Shown here: positions 36,218 to 44,349 of the stretch, piece by piece
Layout of the letters: every line of letters begins with the position of its first letter
How positions within the stretch are numbered: the stretch's first letter is position 1
Assembly (NCBI RefSeq): GCF_902506345.1
Contig: NZ_LR733413.1
Coordinates: forward strand, 3,359,198-3,423,197
Reading direction: 5' to 3'
DNA: 64,000 nt
DNA from: Flavobacterium sp. 9R
Lineage (GTDB): Bacteria; Bacteroidota; Bacteroidia; Flavobacteriales; Flavobacteriaceae
Position numbers and translations under genes: made by a program
The notes under the pieces: model-generated
Database searches by the model: none
What the model saw: the letters and a program-made list of their open reading frames with translations, nothing else
What the model was told of the DNA's origin: nothing

Positions 36218-38353
36218 TTATTCTTTTTTCTCTTCGCGTGGAGGTCTAGGTACTAATGCTTTTTTAGAAACCTTCTCTTTACGAGTTTTAGGATCGATAC
36301 CTAAGTATTTCACTTGGAAAACATCGCCCATTTTTACTACATCGGCTACATTTTCTGTTCTTTCCCAAGCTAATTCAGAAACGTGTAATAATACTTCGTT
36401 TCCTGGAGCAGAAGTATATTCTACCACAGCACCAAAGTCAAGCATTTTGATTACTTTAACTTCATACGCTTCTCCCATTTGTGGTTTGAAAGTAATAGAA
36501 GCAATTTTTGCTAATACAGCTTCGATTCCTGCAGGATCCGTTCCTAAAATTTCGATAACTCCTTGCTCGTCTACTTCGTTGATTACGATGGTAGTTCCTG
36601 TAGCTTTTTGTAATTCTTGAATTACTTTTCCGCCAGGTCCGATTAAGGCACCAATATAAGTACCAGGAATAGTTCTAGTAATGATTTTTGGAGCGTGTGC
36701 TTTTACATCAGTTCTAGGTGCAGCGATAGTTTCAGTCAATTTGCCTAAAATATGCAAACGTCCATCACGTGCTTGCGCCAAGGCTTGCTCCATGATATCG
36801 TAACGTAAACCTTCTATTTTAATATCCATTTGGCAAGCTGTGATTCCGTCAGCAGTTCCAGTTACTTTAAAGTCCATATCTCCTAAATGATCTTCGTCAC
36901 CTAAAATATCAGACAATACCGCAAATTTTTCTCCGTCAGTAATCAATCCCATAGCAATTCCAGAAACTGGTTTTACCATTTGAACTCCAGCATCCATTAA
37001 GGCCATTGTACCTGCGCAAACGGTTGCCATTGAAGAAGAACCATTTGATTCTAATACTTCAGAAACAATACGAATAGTATAAGGACAATCAGCAGGTATC
37101 ATGTTTTTTAACGCACGTTGTGCTAAGTTTCCGTGACCTACTTCTCTTCTTGAAGTTCCTCTTAGTGGTTTTGCTTCACCAGTAGAGAAAGGAGGGAAGT
37201 TGTAGTGTAAATAGAATTTCTCTTCACCTTGTTCTGATGGAGAGTCGATTTGGTTCGCTTCTCTAGAAGTTCCTAAAGTTACCGTAGCCAAAGCTTGAGT
37301 TTCTCCACGAGTAAATAAAGAAGAACCGTGTACTCTTGGTAAATAATCTGTTTCACACCAAATAGGTCTAATATCAGTTGTTTTTCTACCATCTAAACGT
37401 ACGCCTAATTCTAATACGACATTACGAACCGCTTCTTTGTTAGTTTTGTAAAAATATTTAGAAACTAAATCGCCATCAGCAGCTAATTCTTCTTCAGTAA
37501 ATAAAGCTTTTACTTCTTCTTTTACTTCAGCAAATGCAGCACTTCTTTCGTGTTTAGCTGACCCTACTTTTGCGATAGCATAAATTTTATCGTAAGCAGC
37601 AGCTTTTACTTTTTTATAAATTTCTTCGTTTTCTTTTTCTCCTTCGTAAGTACGAGTTTCTTTTTTACCAAAAGCCGCTTGTAAACGATATTGTGCTTCA
37701 ATTTGAACTTTAATTGCTTCGTGTGCAAATTTGATAGCTTCTACCATTTCAGCTTCTGAGATTTCTTTCATCTCACCTTCAACCATAGCTACAGAGTCCA
37801 TAGAAGCACCAATCATCATGTCGATGTCTGATTTTGCTAAGTCTTCTCTACTTGGGTTGATTACAAATTTACCATCAATACGTGCAACACGTACTTCTGA
37901 AATCAAATTGTAAAAAGGAATATCAGATACTGCTAATGCTGCAGATGCTGCTAAACCTGCCAATGCATCTGGCATTACTTCTTCATCATGAGACATCAAC
38001 TGAATCATAACTTGTGTTTCAGCATGGTAATCGTCTGGGAAAAGTGGACGTAAAACACGGTCTACTAAACGCATTGTCAATACTTCGCTGTCGCTAGGAC
38101 GTGCTTCTCTTTTGAAGAAACCACCTGGGAAACGACCTGCTGCTGCGAATTTTTCGCGGTAATCTACGGTTAATGGTAAGAAATCTACCGCTGGGTTAGC
38201 GCTACGAGCTGAAACTGCTGTGGCAAGTATCATCGTGTCGCCCATTCTAACTACTACAGAACCATCCGCTTGTTTGGCTAAATGTCCTGTCTCGATTGTG
38301 ATGCTTCTGCCATCACCTAAATCGATTTTTTCTACAAATAATTGTGGAATCAT
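36218..38353 (-). CDS. pnp: Polynucleotide phosphorylase
   Basis: PNPase degrades RNA 3' to 5' using phosphate and forms a trimer. The 711 residues comprise two RNase PH domains (about 10-140 and 320-470), a linking helical domain, a KH domain (about 560-615, with [15 protein letters not shown]) and an S1 domain (about 620-690, [17 protein letters not shown]). The order rpsO-pnp is conserved in bacteria. Its leader holds a hairpin with an unusual loop, and an AAGGA-type ribosome binding site precedes the ATG. Confidence 0.97.
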   Translation of the reverse strand: MIPQLFVEKIDLGDGRSITIETGHLAKQADGSVVVRMGDTMILATAVSARSANPAVDFLPLTVDYREKFAAAGRFPGGFFKREARPSDSEVLTMRLVDRVLRPLFPDDYHAETQVMIQLMSHDEEVMPDALAGLAASAALAVSDIPFYNLISEVRVARIDGKFVINPSREDLAKSDIDMMIGASMDSVAMVEGEMKEISEAEMVEAIKFAHEAIKVQIEAQYRLQAAFGKKETRTYEGEKENEEIYKKVKAAAYDKIYAIAKVGSAKHERSAAFAEVKEEVKALFTEEELAADGDLVSKYFYKTNKEAVRNVVLELGVRLDGRKTTDIRPIWCETDYLPRVHGSSLFTRGETQALATVTLGTSREANQIDSPSEQGEEKFYLHYNFPPFSTGEAKPLRGTSRREVGHGNLAQRALKNMIPADCPYTIRIVSEVLESNGSSSMATVCAGTMALMDAGVQMVKPVSGIAMGLITDGEKFAVLSDILGDEDHLGDMDFKVTGTADGITACQMDIKIEGLRYDIMEQALAQARDGRLHILGKLTETIAAPRTDVKAHAPKIITRTIPGTYIGALIGPGGKVIQELQKATGTTIVINEVDEQGVIEILGTDPAGIEAVLAKIASITFKPQMGEAYEVKVIKMLDFGAVVEYTSAPGNEVLLHVSELAWERTENVADVVKMGDVFQVKYLGIDPKTRKEKVSKKALVPRPPREEKKE

Positions 38354-38379
38354 AAATTTTTCCTTAATTGGTTATACAA

Positions 38380-38434
38380 TGGGTTTTAGTTGTGTTGTAG
38401 TAGTTGTTGTAGTAGTTGTTGTTCCTAAAACCCA
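38380..38434 (-). promoter_or_regulatory. Leader hairpin of pnp with ACAAC-rich loop
   Basis: On the minus strand TGGGTTTTAG (38434-38425) and CTAAAACCCA (38389-38380) form a perfect ten-base stem that ends 26 bases before the pnp start codon. The 35-base loop consists of repeated ACAACAACUACU-like units with a single G, so it should stay unpaired. It is placed where leader structures that mediate PNPase autoregulation occur in E. coli. Confidence 0.6.
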
Positions 38435-38481
38435 ATGAAAAACCAAACTTTTTTTCTTGTAAATGCTTGAAATGTAAAAAC

Positions 38482-38510
38482 AAAAAGAGGCACTTTCGCA
38501 CCTCTTTTTT
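38482..38510 (-). terminator. Terminator or attenuator between rpsO and pnp
   Basis: On the minus strand AAAAGAGGTGC and GTGCCTCTTTT form a stem with a GAAA-type loop followed by T residues. Confidence 0.8.
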
Positions 38511-38517
38511 ATATTGA

Positions 38518-38787
38518 TTATTTTCTAATATTCAATACTTTGATAATCTCACGGTATCTGTTGATTTCTTTTTTCTTCAAGTAATCCAACAAAGCTCTTC
38601 TTTTACCTACTAATAGTACCAAAGAACGCTCAGTGTTATAATCGTGACGATTTTTTTTCAAGTGCTCAGTTAGGTGGCTAATTCTGTGTGTGAATAAAGC
38701 GATTTGTCCTTCTGCAGATCCAGTGTTTTCTGCTTTTCCTCCGTGTTTCGCGAAAATTTCCGCTTTTACTTCTTTAGTTAAATACAT
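38518..38787 (-). CDS. rpsO: 30S ribosomal protein S15
   Basis: S15 is a primary 16S rRNA-binding protein of the small subunit. The 89 residues match the family throughout (GSAEGQIALFTHRISHLTEHL, then HDYNTERSLVLLVGKRRALLDYL, in two parts). It has its own promoter and is followed by pnp after a terminator-like hairpin. Confidence 0.97.
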   Translation of the reverse strand: MYLTKEVKAEIFAKHGGKAENTGSAEGQIALFTHRISHLTEHLKKNRHDYNTERSLVLLVGKRRALLDYLKKKEINRYREIIKVLNIRK

Positions 38788-38843
38788 GCTAATATTATTT
38801 AAATGATTTTTATGTATGACTTACAGCTATTATAAGACGCGTG

Positions 38844-38874
38844 CAAAAGTATAAAATAAATTTGACTAGAACAA
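38844..38874 (-). promoter_or_regulatory. Promoter of rpsO
   Basis: On the minus strand TTG (38874-38872), 20 bases, TACTTTTG (38851-38844): a full consensus match about 57 bases before the start codon. Confidence 0.7.
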
Positions 38875-38946
38875 AAGAAACGTTTCTTTCTTTTTGGAAT
38901 TGACTAGCATTTAGATGTTGTGAGCTGTTTAAATTATTACAATGAT

Positions 38947-39891
38947 TTATTGAAACACAATTGGGAGTGTGAGATGTGTCTTAACGTTTACCCCTCGATG
39001 TTTTCCGGGTATCCAATTTTCATATTGAGAAATTAATTGAATTGCATTCTCTGTAATTCCATATTGGTCTCCTGTATATGCAGAAACATTTTCTAATTTA
39101 CCGTTTTCGTTAATGTCAATGTTGATGATTATTTTGCCTGTAATTTTACCATTTATGTTTTTTGGAATGATGTCGTTTTTTTTTAAATAATTATAAAAAT
39201 CATTCATTCCTTTTTTGGGAAGGGCCCTTTCGTTAACGACATTGTAAGTAAATTTGTTATTCAAAGAGTCAAGACTATGGCCCACAACTAATTTGCCTTT
39301 ATTGTATTGTTCGGTAAAACTGACTTTTTTCCCTATTAAATGTCCTCTCCAAATACCTTCTTTCAAAAAGTTTTTTATTGTGCCAGTTGAGGTTTGATCG
39401 TTCCAGCCCTCTTCTACATATTCTCCCTCACCATTGGTTACTTTTTGCACATTATTTTCATCAAAATAGTTAAGAATTTTCAGGGTAGACTCTTTTTTGT
39501 TTTTGCTTACTTCGAATTCTGATTCTAATTTGAGAACTCCATTTTCATGATAATAATACTGTTTGTTGATAAGGATGTTGTTTTCGTAATTAGCTAGTCG
39601 TTTCCTTTTACCATTTTCATAGTAATATAAGCAATTACCGTCTAGGATAACTTTGTCCTTATTTAAAGTAGTTCCTATTAGATATATTTTGCCTGATTTG
39701 TAGTATATCTTTATTGGATATTTTTTTTTATCGGAGTCATACTCTTCGATTTCTTTTATGTATTCAAAATTTTTTTCGTTGGATGTTACTAGATATTTAT
39801 CGATGTGAAATAATTTCTTGGTGCTGTTTTGAGAATAAATCTTTGAGGAAGCTAATAGAAAAAATAAGATAAAACAGTTTTTTATACTCAT
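38947..39891 (-). CDS. Exported MORN-like repeat protein with TonB C-terminal domain
   Basis: The ATG at 39891 (not the in-frame one at 39927, which lies inside the upstream gene) gives a signal peptide ending SSKIYSQ. The 314 residues then hold several YwqK/MORN-like repeats with YYENGKR, YYHENGVLKLES and similar units (about 40-180), and a TonB C-terminal domain (about 230-314, with GKIIINIDINENGKLENV). There is no retained membrane anchor or Pro-rich arm, so it is not a standard TonB; it is probably periplasmic or on the outer membrane. Function unknown. Confidence 0.7.
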   Translation of the reverse strand: MSIKNCFILFFLLASSKIYSQNSTKKLFHIDKYLVTSNEKNFEYIKEIEEYDSDKKKYPIKIYYKSGKIYLIGTTLNKDKVILDGNCLYYYENGKRKRLANYENNILINKQYYYHENGVLKLESEFEVSKNKKESTLKILNYFDENNVQKVTNGEGEYVEEGWNDQTSTGTIKNFLKEGIWRGHLIGKKVSFTEQYNKGKLVVGHSLDSLNNKFTYNVVNERALPKKGMNDFYNYLKKNDIIPKNINGKITGKIIINIDINENGKLENVSAYTGDQYGITENAIQLISQYENWIPGKHRGVNVKTHLTLPIVFQ

Positions 39892-39901
39892 AAAAAATGA
39901 T

Positions 39902-40357
39902 TTAAAATAGTTTTGCAATTTCTTCATTCACAAACTCCAAGAATCGTTCGTCGGCTTCAGTAAAAGGGTCGATAACGTGACTATCAATATCGATTTGGCC
40001 AATGTTTACCCCGTTTACAAATAGAGGCACTACAATTTCTGATTTTACGGTAAAGCTACAGGCGATGTAGTTGTCTTGTGCTGCAACATCTGGGACTACA
40101 AAGTTCGCATTCGATTCAGCTACTTGTCCGCAAATTCCTTTTCCGAAGGGAATAACAGTGTGTTCTGTTTCGGCTCCTACATAAGGCCCTAAGTGCAAGG
40201 TTTTGGTATCGTGGTTGGCAAAGTAAAATCCTACCCAATTGTAGTATTCAATCGATTCGTTCAAAAGTTGGCAAATGGCCAATAATTTCTCGTCTCTAGT
40301 AATAGTATCGTTGCTTGTAATGGCAATTACCTTTGGTTGTAATTCTTGAAATGTCAT
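39902..40357 (-). CDS. GAF-domain free methionine-R-sulfoxide reductase-like protein
   Basis: A single GAF domain of 151 residues, starting at the ATG at 40357. The GKGICGQVA segment (C76) and DNYIACSF (C100) match the catalytic region of fRMsr enzymes, which reduce free methionine-R-sulfoxide. E. coli MsrC has a third Cys ten residues before the first of these; the equivalent here is H66, so the disulfide relay may differ. Possible divergent promoters lie at 40376-40416. Confidence 0.82.
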   Translation of the reverse strand: MTFQELQPKVIAITSNDTITRDEKLLAICQLLNESIEYYNWVGFYFANHDTKTLHLGPYVGAETEHTVIPFGKGICGQVAESNANFVVPDVAAQDNYIACSFTVKSEIVVPLFVNGVNIGQIDIDSHVIDPFTEADERFLEFVNEEIAKLF

Positions 40358-40375
40358 TTTATAATTGTTTTTATA

Positions 40376-40416
40376 CAAAAGTATTTAATGCTAGTCTTAT
40401 AAATTACATAAATTTG
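40376..40416. promoter_or_regulatory. Divergent -7 elements for the GAF gene and xrtF
   Basis: TACTTTTG on the minus strand (40383-40376) points to the GAF gene, and TAAATTTG on the plus strand (40409-40416) points to xrtF. Neither has a clear TTG at the usual distance. Confidence 0.45.
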
Positions 40417-40432
40417 AAAAAAAAAATCAATT

Positions 40433-40981
40433 TTGAAAAACTATTGGACGCTTTACAAGCCATTTTTGAAATTCATTGGGGCTTTTTTATTTTCTTATAT
40501 CTTACTTACTTTTTTATACCAGTGGTATTTGTCTGGATATGAGAATAATCAATTGGATGGCATCACCAGGCTTGTGGCTTGTCACGTTGAAAAAGTCTTG
40601 CAAGCATTCGATTCGAATTCGGATGTAATGTATCAGCAAAATACCAAAATCAGTATTTTGATGCATCAGAAAGAAGTGGCTACCGTCATTGAAGGATGTA
40701 ATGCTATAAGTGTTGTGATACTTTTTGTTTCTTTTGTGATTGCTTTTGCAGGAAGGTTTAGGACTACTTTGTTGTTTTTGATTGGAGGAAGTGTATTGAT
40801 TTATGTGCTCAATGTGATTAGAATTGCGATTTTGAGTCTGCTCTTGTATCGTTTTCCAGCCTATGAGCACCTTTTGCACGGCGTTATTTTTCCTCTATTT
40901 ATTTATGGGGTTGTTTTTATTCTTTGGTTTGTCTGGGTCAACTACTTTTCTACTTATGCTAAAAAATCTACTTCAAAATAA
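40433..40981 (+). CDS. xrtF: Exosortase family protein XrtF
   Basis: Exosortases are polytopic transpeptidase-like enzymes that process C-terminal sorting signals. The 182 residues carry about five membrane helices and the invariant residues C89 (in VIEGCNAISV), R130 (in LNVIRIAIL) and H149 (in LLHGVIFP). The size and the overlapping partner gene match the flavobacterial XrtF subfamily. No protein with a matching C-terminal sorting signal was recognised in the window. It overlaps the next gene by 26 bases. Confidence 0.9.
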   Translation: MKNYWTLYKPFLKFIGAFLFSYILLTFLYQWYLSGYENNQLDGITRLVACHVEKVLQAFDSNSDVMYQQNTKISILMHQKEVATVIEGCNAISVVILFVSFVIAFAGRFRTTLLFLIGGSVLIYVLNVIRIAILSLLLYRFPAYEHLLHGVIFPLFIYGVVFILWFVWVNYFSTYAKKSTSK

Positions 40982-41396
40982 AAGCAAAATCATTCTTGGG
41001 TTGCTCTTGGTTTTTCTTTTTGCGCTAATTCGCGAATTTGAAACGCAATTGTTTTATGACCCTTTTTTGGCTTTTTTTAAAGGTGAGTATGCTACTTTGC
41101 CTTTGCCAAAATATGAGCCGTTTCGATTGTTTTTAGGCTTGCTTTTGAGATACGGATTGAATTCTTTGCTATCCTTGGCTTTGTTGTATGTTATTTTTGA
41201 AGACAAGGATATGGTTAAGTTTTCGGGTGTACTATTTGTAGCTTTTTTTGTTTTGCTAATAGTTGTCTTGTTTTGTCTTCTTTCTTTTCAGAATCAAAAT
41301 TATTTGCTTCTTTTTTATGTACGAAGGTTTTTGATTCAACCTATTTTTATCCTGCTCTTCATTCCCGGATTTTATTATCAAAAGCGCCTTAAATAG
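40956..41396 (+). CDS. Exosortase F-associated membrane protein
   Basis: The ATG at 40956 is chosen over an earlier in-frame start at 40863, which would run through most of xrtF. The 146 residues have about four transmembrane helices and a conserved-looking segment REFETQLFYDPFLAFFKG (about 24-41). Small polytopic proteins of this type are found next to XrtF in Flavobacteriia. Overlap with xrtF suggests coupled translation and a joint complex. Biochemical role unknown. Confidence 0.8.
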   Translation: MLKNLLQNKSKIILGLLLVFLFALIREFETQLFYDPFLAFFKGEYATLPLPKYEPFRLFLGLLLRYGLNSLLSLALLYVIFEDKDMVKFSGVLFVAFFVLLIVVLFCLLSFQNQNYLLLFYVRRFLIQPIFILLFIPGFYYQKRLK

Positions 41397-41452
41397 CTAA
41401 TTTATACGTACCTTTAGTTGGATTTCTGCATATAAAATATGTAAACTAAAGC

Positions 41453-42283
41453 GTGATGAAAGTTGTCAAATATTCAGGGGATACAGTTGATTTTAATTCC
41501 AATAAGTTATTGAAATCACTACTAAAAGCAGGTGCCAATCCTGAGCAAGCCCAACAAATCATTTCGACCATAAGTGCACAACTTTTTGATGGGATGGCGA
41601 CGAAGCAAATTTACAAGATGGCTTTTGCCTTGCTAAAGAAAAATTCAAATGCACACGCAGCGCGTTACAACTTGCGTGAAGCCATACGAATGTTAGGTCC
41701 AGCTGGTTTTTATTTTGAAAAATATATTGCCCGCCTTTTTGAATCGGAAGGCTATCTGACGAAAACCAATTTAGTTTTACAAGGAAAATGTGTCACCCAC
41801 GAAATAGATGTTTTGATTCAAAAAGACTCGGAAATGGGAATGGTTGAATGCAAGTTTCACGCGGGTAGAGAAGTGGCTTCGGATGTAAAAGTGCCGATGT
41901 ATATTTTGTCTAGATTTAATGATTTAAAAACAAAATCGCATCCTTTTTTTGATTCCAAAAGTCCTCTGATTTCGTGTTGGATAGTAACCAATAATCGATT
42001 TACGTCCGATGCCATCACTTTTGCAAATTGTTCAGGATTGCAACTTTTGAGTTGGAATTATCCCGAAAATAATTGTTTGAAGTCCAAAACGGACCAGAAT
42101 AAATTATATCCTATTACCTGTTTGACTACTTTGTCTCTGGCCGAAAAGGAACATTTATTACAAGAAGATTTGTTGTTGGTTAAAGATATTTTGACCCATT
42201 CATCGGTTTTGAATACGATTGGTTTGAGTTCAAATAGAATACAAAATGTACTCAAAGAAGCAAGAGAATTGTGTACTACTTAG
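41453..42283 (+). CDS. ATP-cone domain fused to a PD-(D/E)XK nuclease
   Basis: The 276-residue cytosolic protein has an N-terminal ATP-cone domain (about 3-82; KVVKYSGDTVDFN to HAARYNLREAIRMLG), like the nucleotide-sensing domain of NrdR and ribonucleotide reductase, then a restriction-endonuclease-like domain (about 85-190) with the catalytic pattern E89, D119 (THEID) and E132-C-K134 (MVECKFH). A C-terminal helical tail follows. This looks like a nuclease gated by (d)ATP. It lies 24 bases before an MBL-fold nuclease gene. Substrate unknown; an Mrr-like DNA nuclease or a tRNA/RNA nuclease is possible. Confidence 0.8.
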   Translation: MMKVVKYSGDTVDFNSNKLLKSLLKAGANPEQAQQIISTISAQLFDGMATKQIYKMAFALLKKNSNAHAARYNLREAIRMLGPAGFYFEKYIARLFESEGYLTKTNLVLQGKCVTHEIDVLIQKDSEMGMVECKFHAGREVASDVKVPMYILSRFNDLKTKSHPFFDSKSPLISCWIVTNNRFTSDAITFANCSGLQLLSWNYPENNCLKSKTDQNKLYPITCLTTLSLAEKEHLLQEDLLLVKDILTHSSVLNTIGLSSNRIQNVLKEARELCTT

Positions 42284-42307
42284 CACTTTAATTTAAAAAC
42301 ATTCCTT

Positions 42308-43663
42308 ATGAAAATTGTATGCATTGGAGGGGCAGGAACCGTTACAGGTTCTAAAACCCTCGCAGAAAGTAACGGAATTCGGATTTTGATTGATTGTGGA
42401 CAGTTTCAAGGTGTCAAGCCCTTGCGGGAATTGAATTGGGAGCCTTTGCCTGTTTTGCCTGCTACCATTGATTTTGTTTTGCTGACTCACGGTCATTTAG
42501 ATCATTGTGGCTGGTTGCCAAGATTAGTCGATCAAGGTTTTAAGGGAAAAATTTATTGCACAAGTCCCACGGCTGCTATAGCCAAATTAATTTTACTAGA
42601 TAGCGCCAAAATTCAAGAAGAAGAAGCCAATAAAGCGAATGAAGGCAAGTATTCGAAACATCAAATTGCTGAACCACTTTATACTGTGGCTCAAGCCGAA
42701 CAAGTGTTTTCCCATTTTAGAGTGATTCAGCCCAAAACGGCTATCGCTTTGGATGCCGAGATTGAAGCGGTTTTTAGTAATGCAGGACATATTCTAGGCG
42801 CTTGTAGTATCGAATTGCATTTAGAAAATCAGTATTTGGTTTTCTCAGGTGATATTGGGCGCGACAATGATGTGTTGCTATTTCCTCCAACATTGCCTCA
42901 TCGAGGTGATTATCTGTTTTTGGAGAGTACGTATGGAAACAGATTGCACCCCGACACCGACCCTAAACTTGAGTTGGAAATGTACATCAATAACACTATT
43001 GCCAAAGGTGGAACGGTAATTTTGCCAAGTTTTGCCGTCGAAAGAGCTCAGAGCGTGATGTTTTTATTGTGGCAATTGAAAGAAGAAGGACGAATTCCTT
43101 CGATTCCCTATGTTATTGATACTCCAATGGGAATTAGTATGCTTGACCTTTTTGAGCATAATGCGAAATGGCACAAATTAACACAAGAACAGTATGTTGG
43201 AATGTGTAAAATGTTTACAATGGTTTCTGATTATAAAGAAACGATTGAGATAATTTATAACAAACAGCCAAAAGTAGTTATTGCTGCGAGTGGAATGATA
43301 ACAGGAGGAAGAGTCTTGAGTTATTTAGAACGCTATATTGGTTTGCCAGAAACAACAGTAATTATTATCGGATATCAGGCGGAAGGAACTCGAGGTAGAA
43401 AATTATTAGAAGGAGCTCAGGATATCAAAATTCGCGGTAAATATTATGAGGTCAAAGCCAATATTGTAGAGATTGAAGGCTTGTCTGCTCACGGTGATCA
43501 GAAAGATTTATTGCATTGGCTATCGGCTTTAGAAAATAAACCTAAGAAAGTGTTTTTGGTGCACGGTGAAAATCAAGCGGCTGATGAATTGCGCATTAAG
43601 ATACAAGAGCTATATGGCTTTGATTGTGTGGTTCCAATGATGGGACAAACGTTTGATTTGTAA
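42308..43663 (+). CDS. MBL-fold beta-CASP nuclease (CPSF-type)
   Basis: The 451-residue protein has a metallo-beta-lactamase core with H61-G-H63-L-D65-H66 (LTHGHLDHCGW), a beta-CASP insert (about 190-380) and a C-terminal RNA-specificity segment with IEGLSAHGDQKDL and VFLVHGE. It resembles CPSF73-like and RNase J-related RNA nucleases. No signal peptide, so cytosolic. Placement directly after the ATP-cone nuclease suggests a joint nucleic acid processing function. Confidence 0.9.
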   Translation: MKIVCIGGAGTVTGSKTLAESNGIRILIDCGQFQGVKPLRELNWEPLPVLPATIDFVLLTHGHLDHCGWLPRLVDQGFKGKIYCTSPTAAIAKLILLDSAKIQEEEANKANEGKYSKHQIAEPLYTVAQAEQVFSHFRVIQPKTAIALDAEIEAVFSNAGHILGACSIELHLENQYLVFSGDIGRDNDVLLFPPTLPHRGDYLFLESTYGNRLHPDTDPKLELEMYINNTIAKGGTVILPSFAVERAQSVMFLLWQLKEEGRIPSIPYVIDTPMGISMLDLFEHNAKWHKLTQEQYVGMCKMFTMVSDYKETIEIIYNKQPKVVIAASGMITGGRVLSYLERYIGLPETTVIIIGYQAEGTRGRKLLEGAQDIKIRGKYYEVKANIVEIEGLSAHGDQKDLLHWLSALENKPKKVFLVHGENQAADELRIKIQELYGFDCVVPMMGQTFDL

Positions 43664-43714
43664 TTTTAACAAATATTTTAATTGTTACAACAATCCAATG
43701 AGTAATTTCGCAGT

Positions 43715-44122
43715 ATGAATGTAAAGAAGAGCACTAGTTTATTTTTGGCACTCCTATTATTGGTTTCCAATATAGGAATGGCTTTTAATGTGCATTATTG
43801 TGGCGACTCTATTGCTGCGATAAGTTTGCATTCTGAACTTTTATCTTTGACAGAGCCTGATGGTTGTTGTGAGAAAACAGCAGTTGTCGAAAAAGATTCT
43901 TGCTGTAAAGATAAAGTGGTGCATTTTGAAAAAAAGTCGGATAATGCGACTGTAAAAATTGTATTGTTTGCTATTTCGGCTCCTTTCTTAGTGCCTGTGC
44001 AACAAGTTACAGTTTTTGCTACAACACCTCATTTTCAAAAAAAGGTAGTCAACGATTTTTATGTCGCTATCAATGCGCCTCCGCTCTACCAATTATACCA
44101 TCAATACATTTTTTACGCCTGA
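43715..44122 (+). CDS. Cys-rich exported protein (HYC_CC_PP type)
   Basis: The 135 residues have a signal peptide or anchor (about 7-23), the HYC motif (VHYCGDS), two CC pairs (DGCCEKT and DSCCKDK), a second hydrophobic segment near 95 and a C-terminal APPLYQ motif. This matches the small HYC_CC_PP family of Bacteroidota, seen next to metal-related receptors. The paired Cys suggest metal (copper) binding in the periplasm. It leads the cluster with the TonB receptor and the HMA protein. Confidence 0.78.
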   Translation: MNVKKSTSLFLALLLLVSNIGMAFNVHYCGDSIAAISLHSELLSLTEPDGCCEKTAVVEKDSCCKDKVVHFEKKSDNATVKIVLFAISAPFLVPVQQVTVFATTPHFQKKVVNDFYVAINAPPLYQLYHQYIFYA

Positions 44123-44246
44123 TTTTTGTTTATTTAATTTCTTGAAAATTTTATAAACAGTTGTCGTTTGAGCCTATTTTTCCTTGTGCACAGGTTTGCG
44201 TAAGGGATAGCAGCTGGCTACCGAAGTAGCGCGGATAGCCCGACCG

Positions 44247-44301
44247 CATTTAGGCAAGGGGGCGAATAGCACGTTACTTTTATTGCCCCCTTGACTAAAT
44301 G
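44247..44301. repeat. Long imperfect hairpin in intergenic DNA
   Basis: CATTTAGGCAAGGGGGC (44247-44263) pairs with GCCCCCTTGACTAAATG (44285-44301), 16 of 17 positions, around a 21-base loop. The flank carries GGATAGCCCGACC. GC content is well above that of the surroundings. It lies between the HYC_CC_PP gene and the TonB receptor; it may be a dispersed palindromic repeat, a terminator or a regulatory RNA element. Confidence 0.65.
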
Positions 44302-44349
44302 GGGTTTCGCCCAAAATATGTTGGACGACGGCATAAATCAGATTAAACA

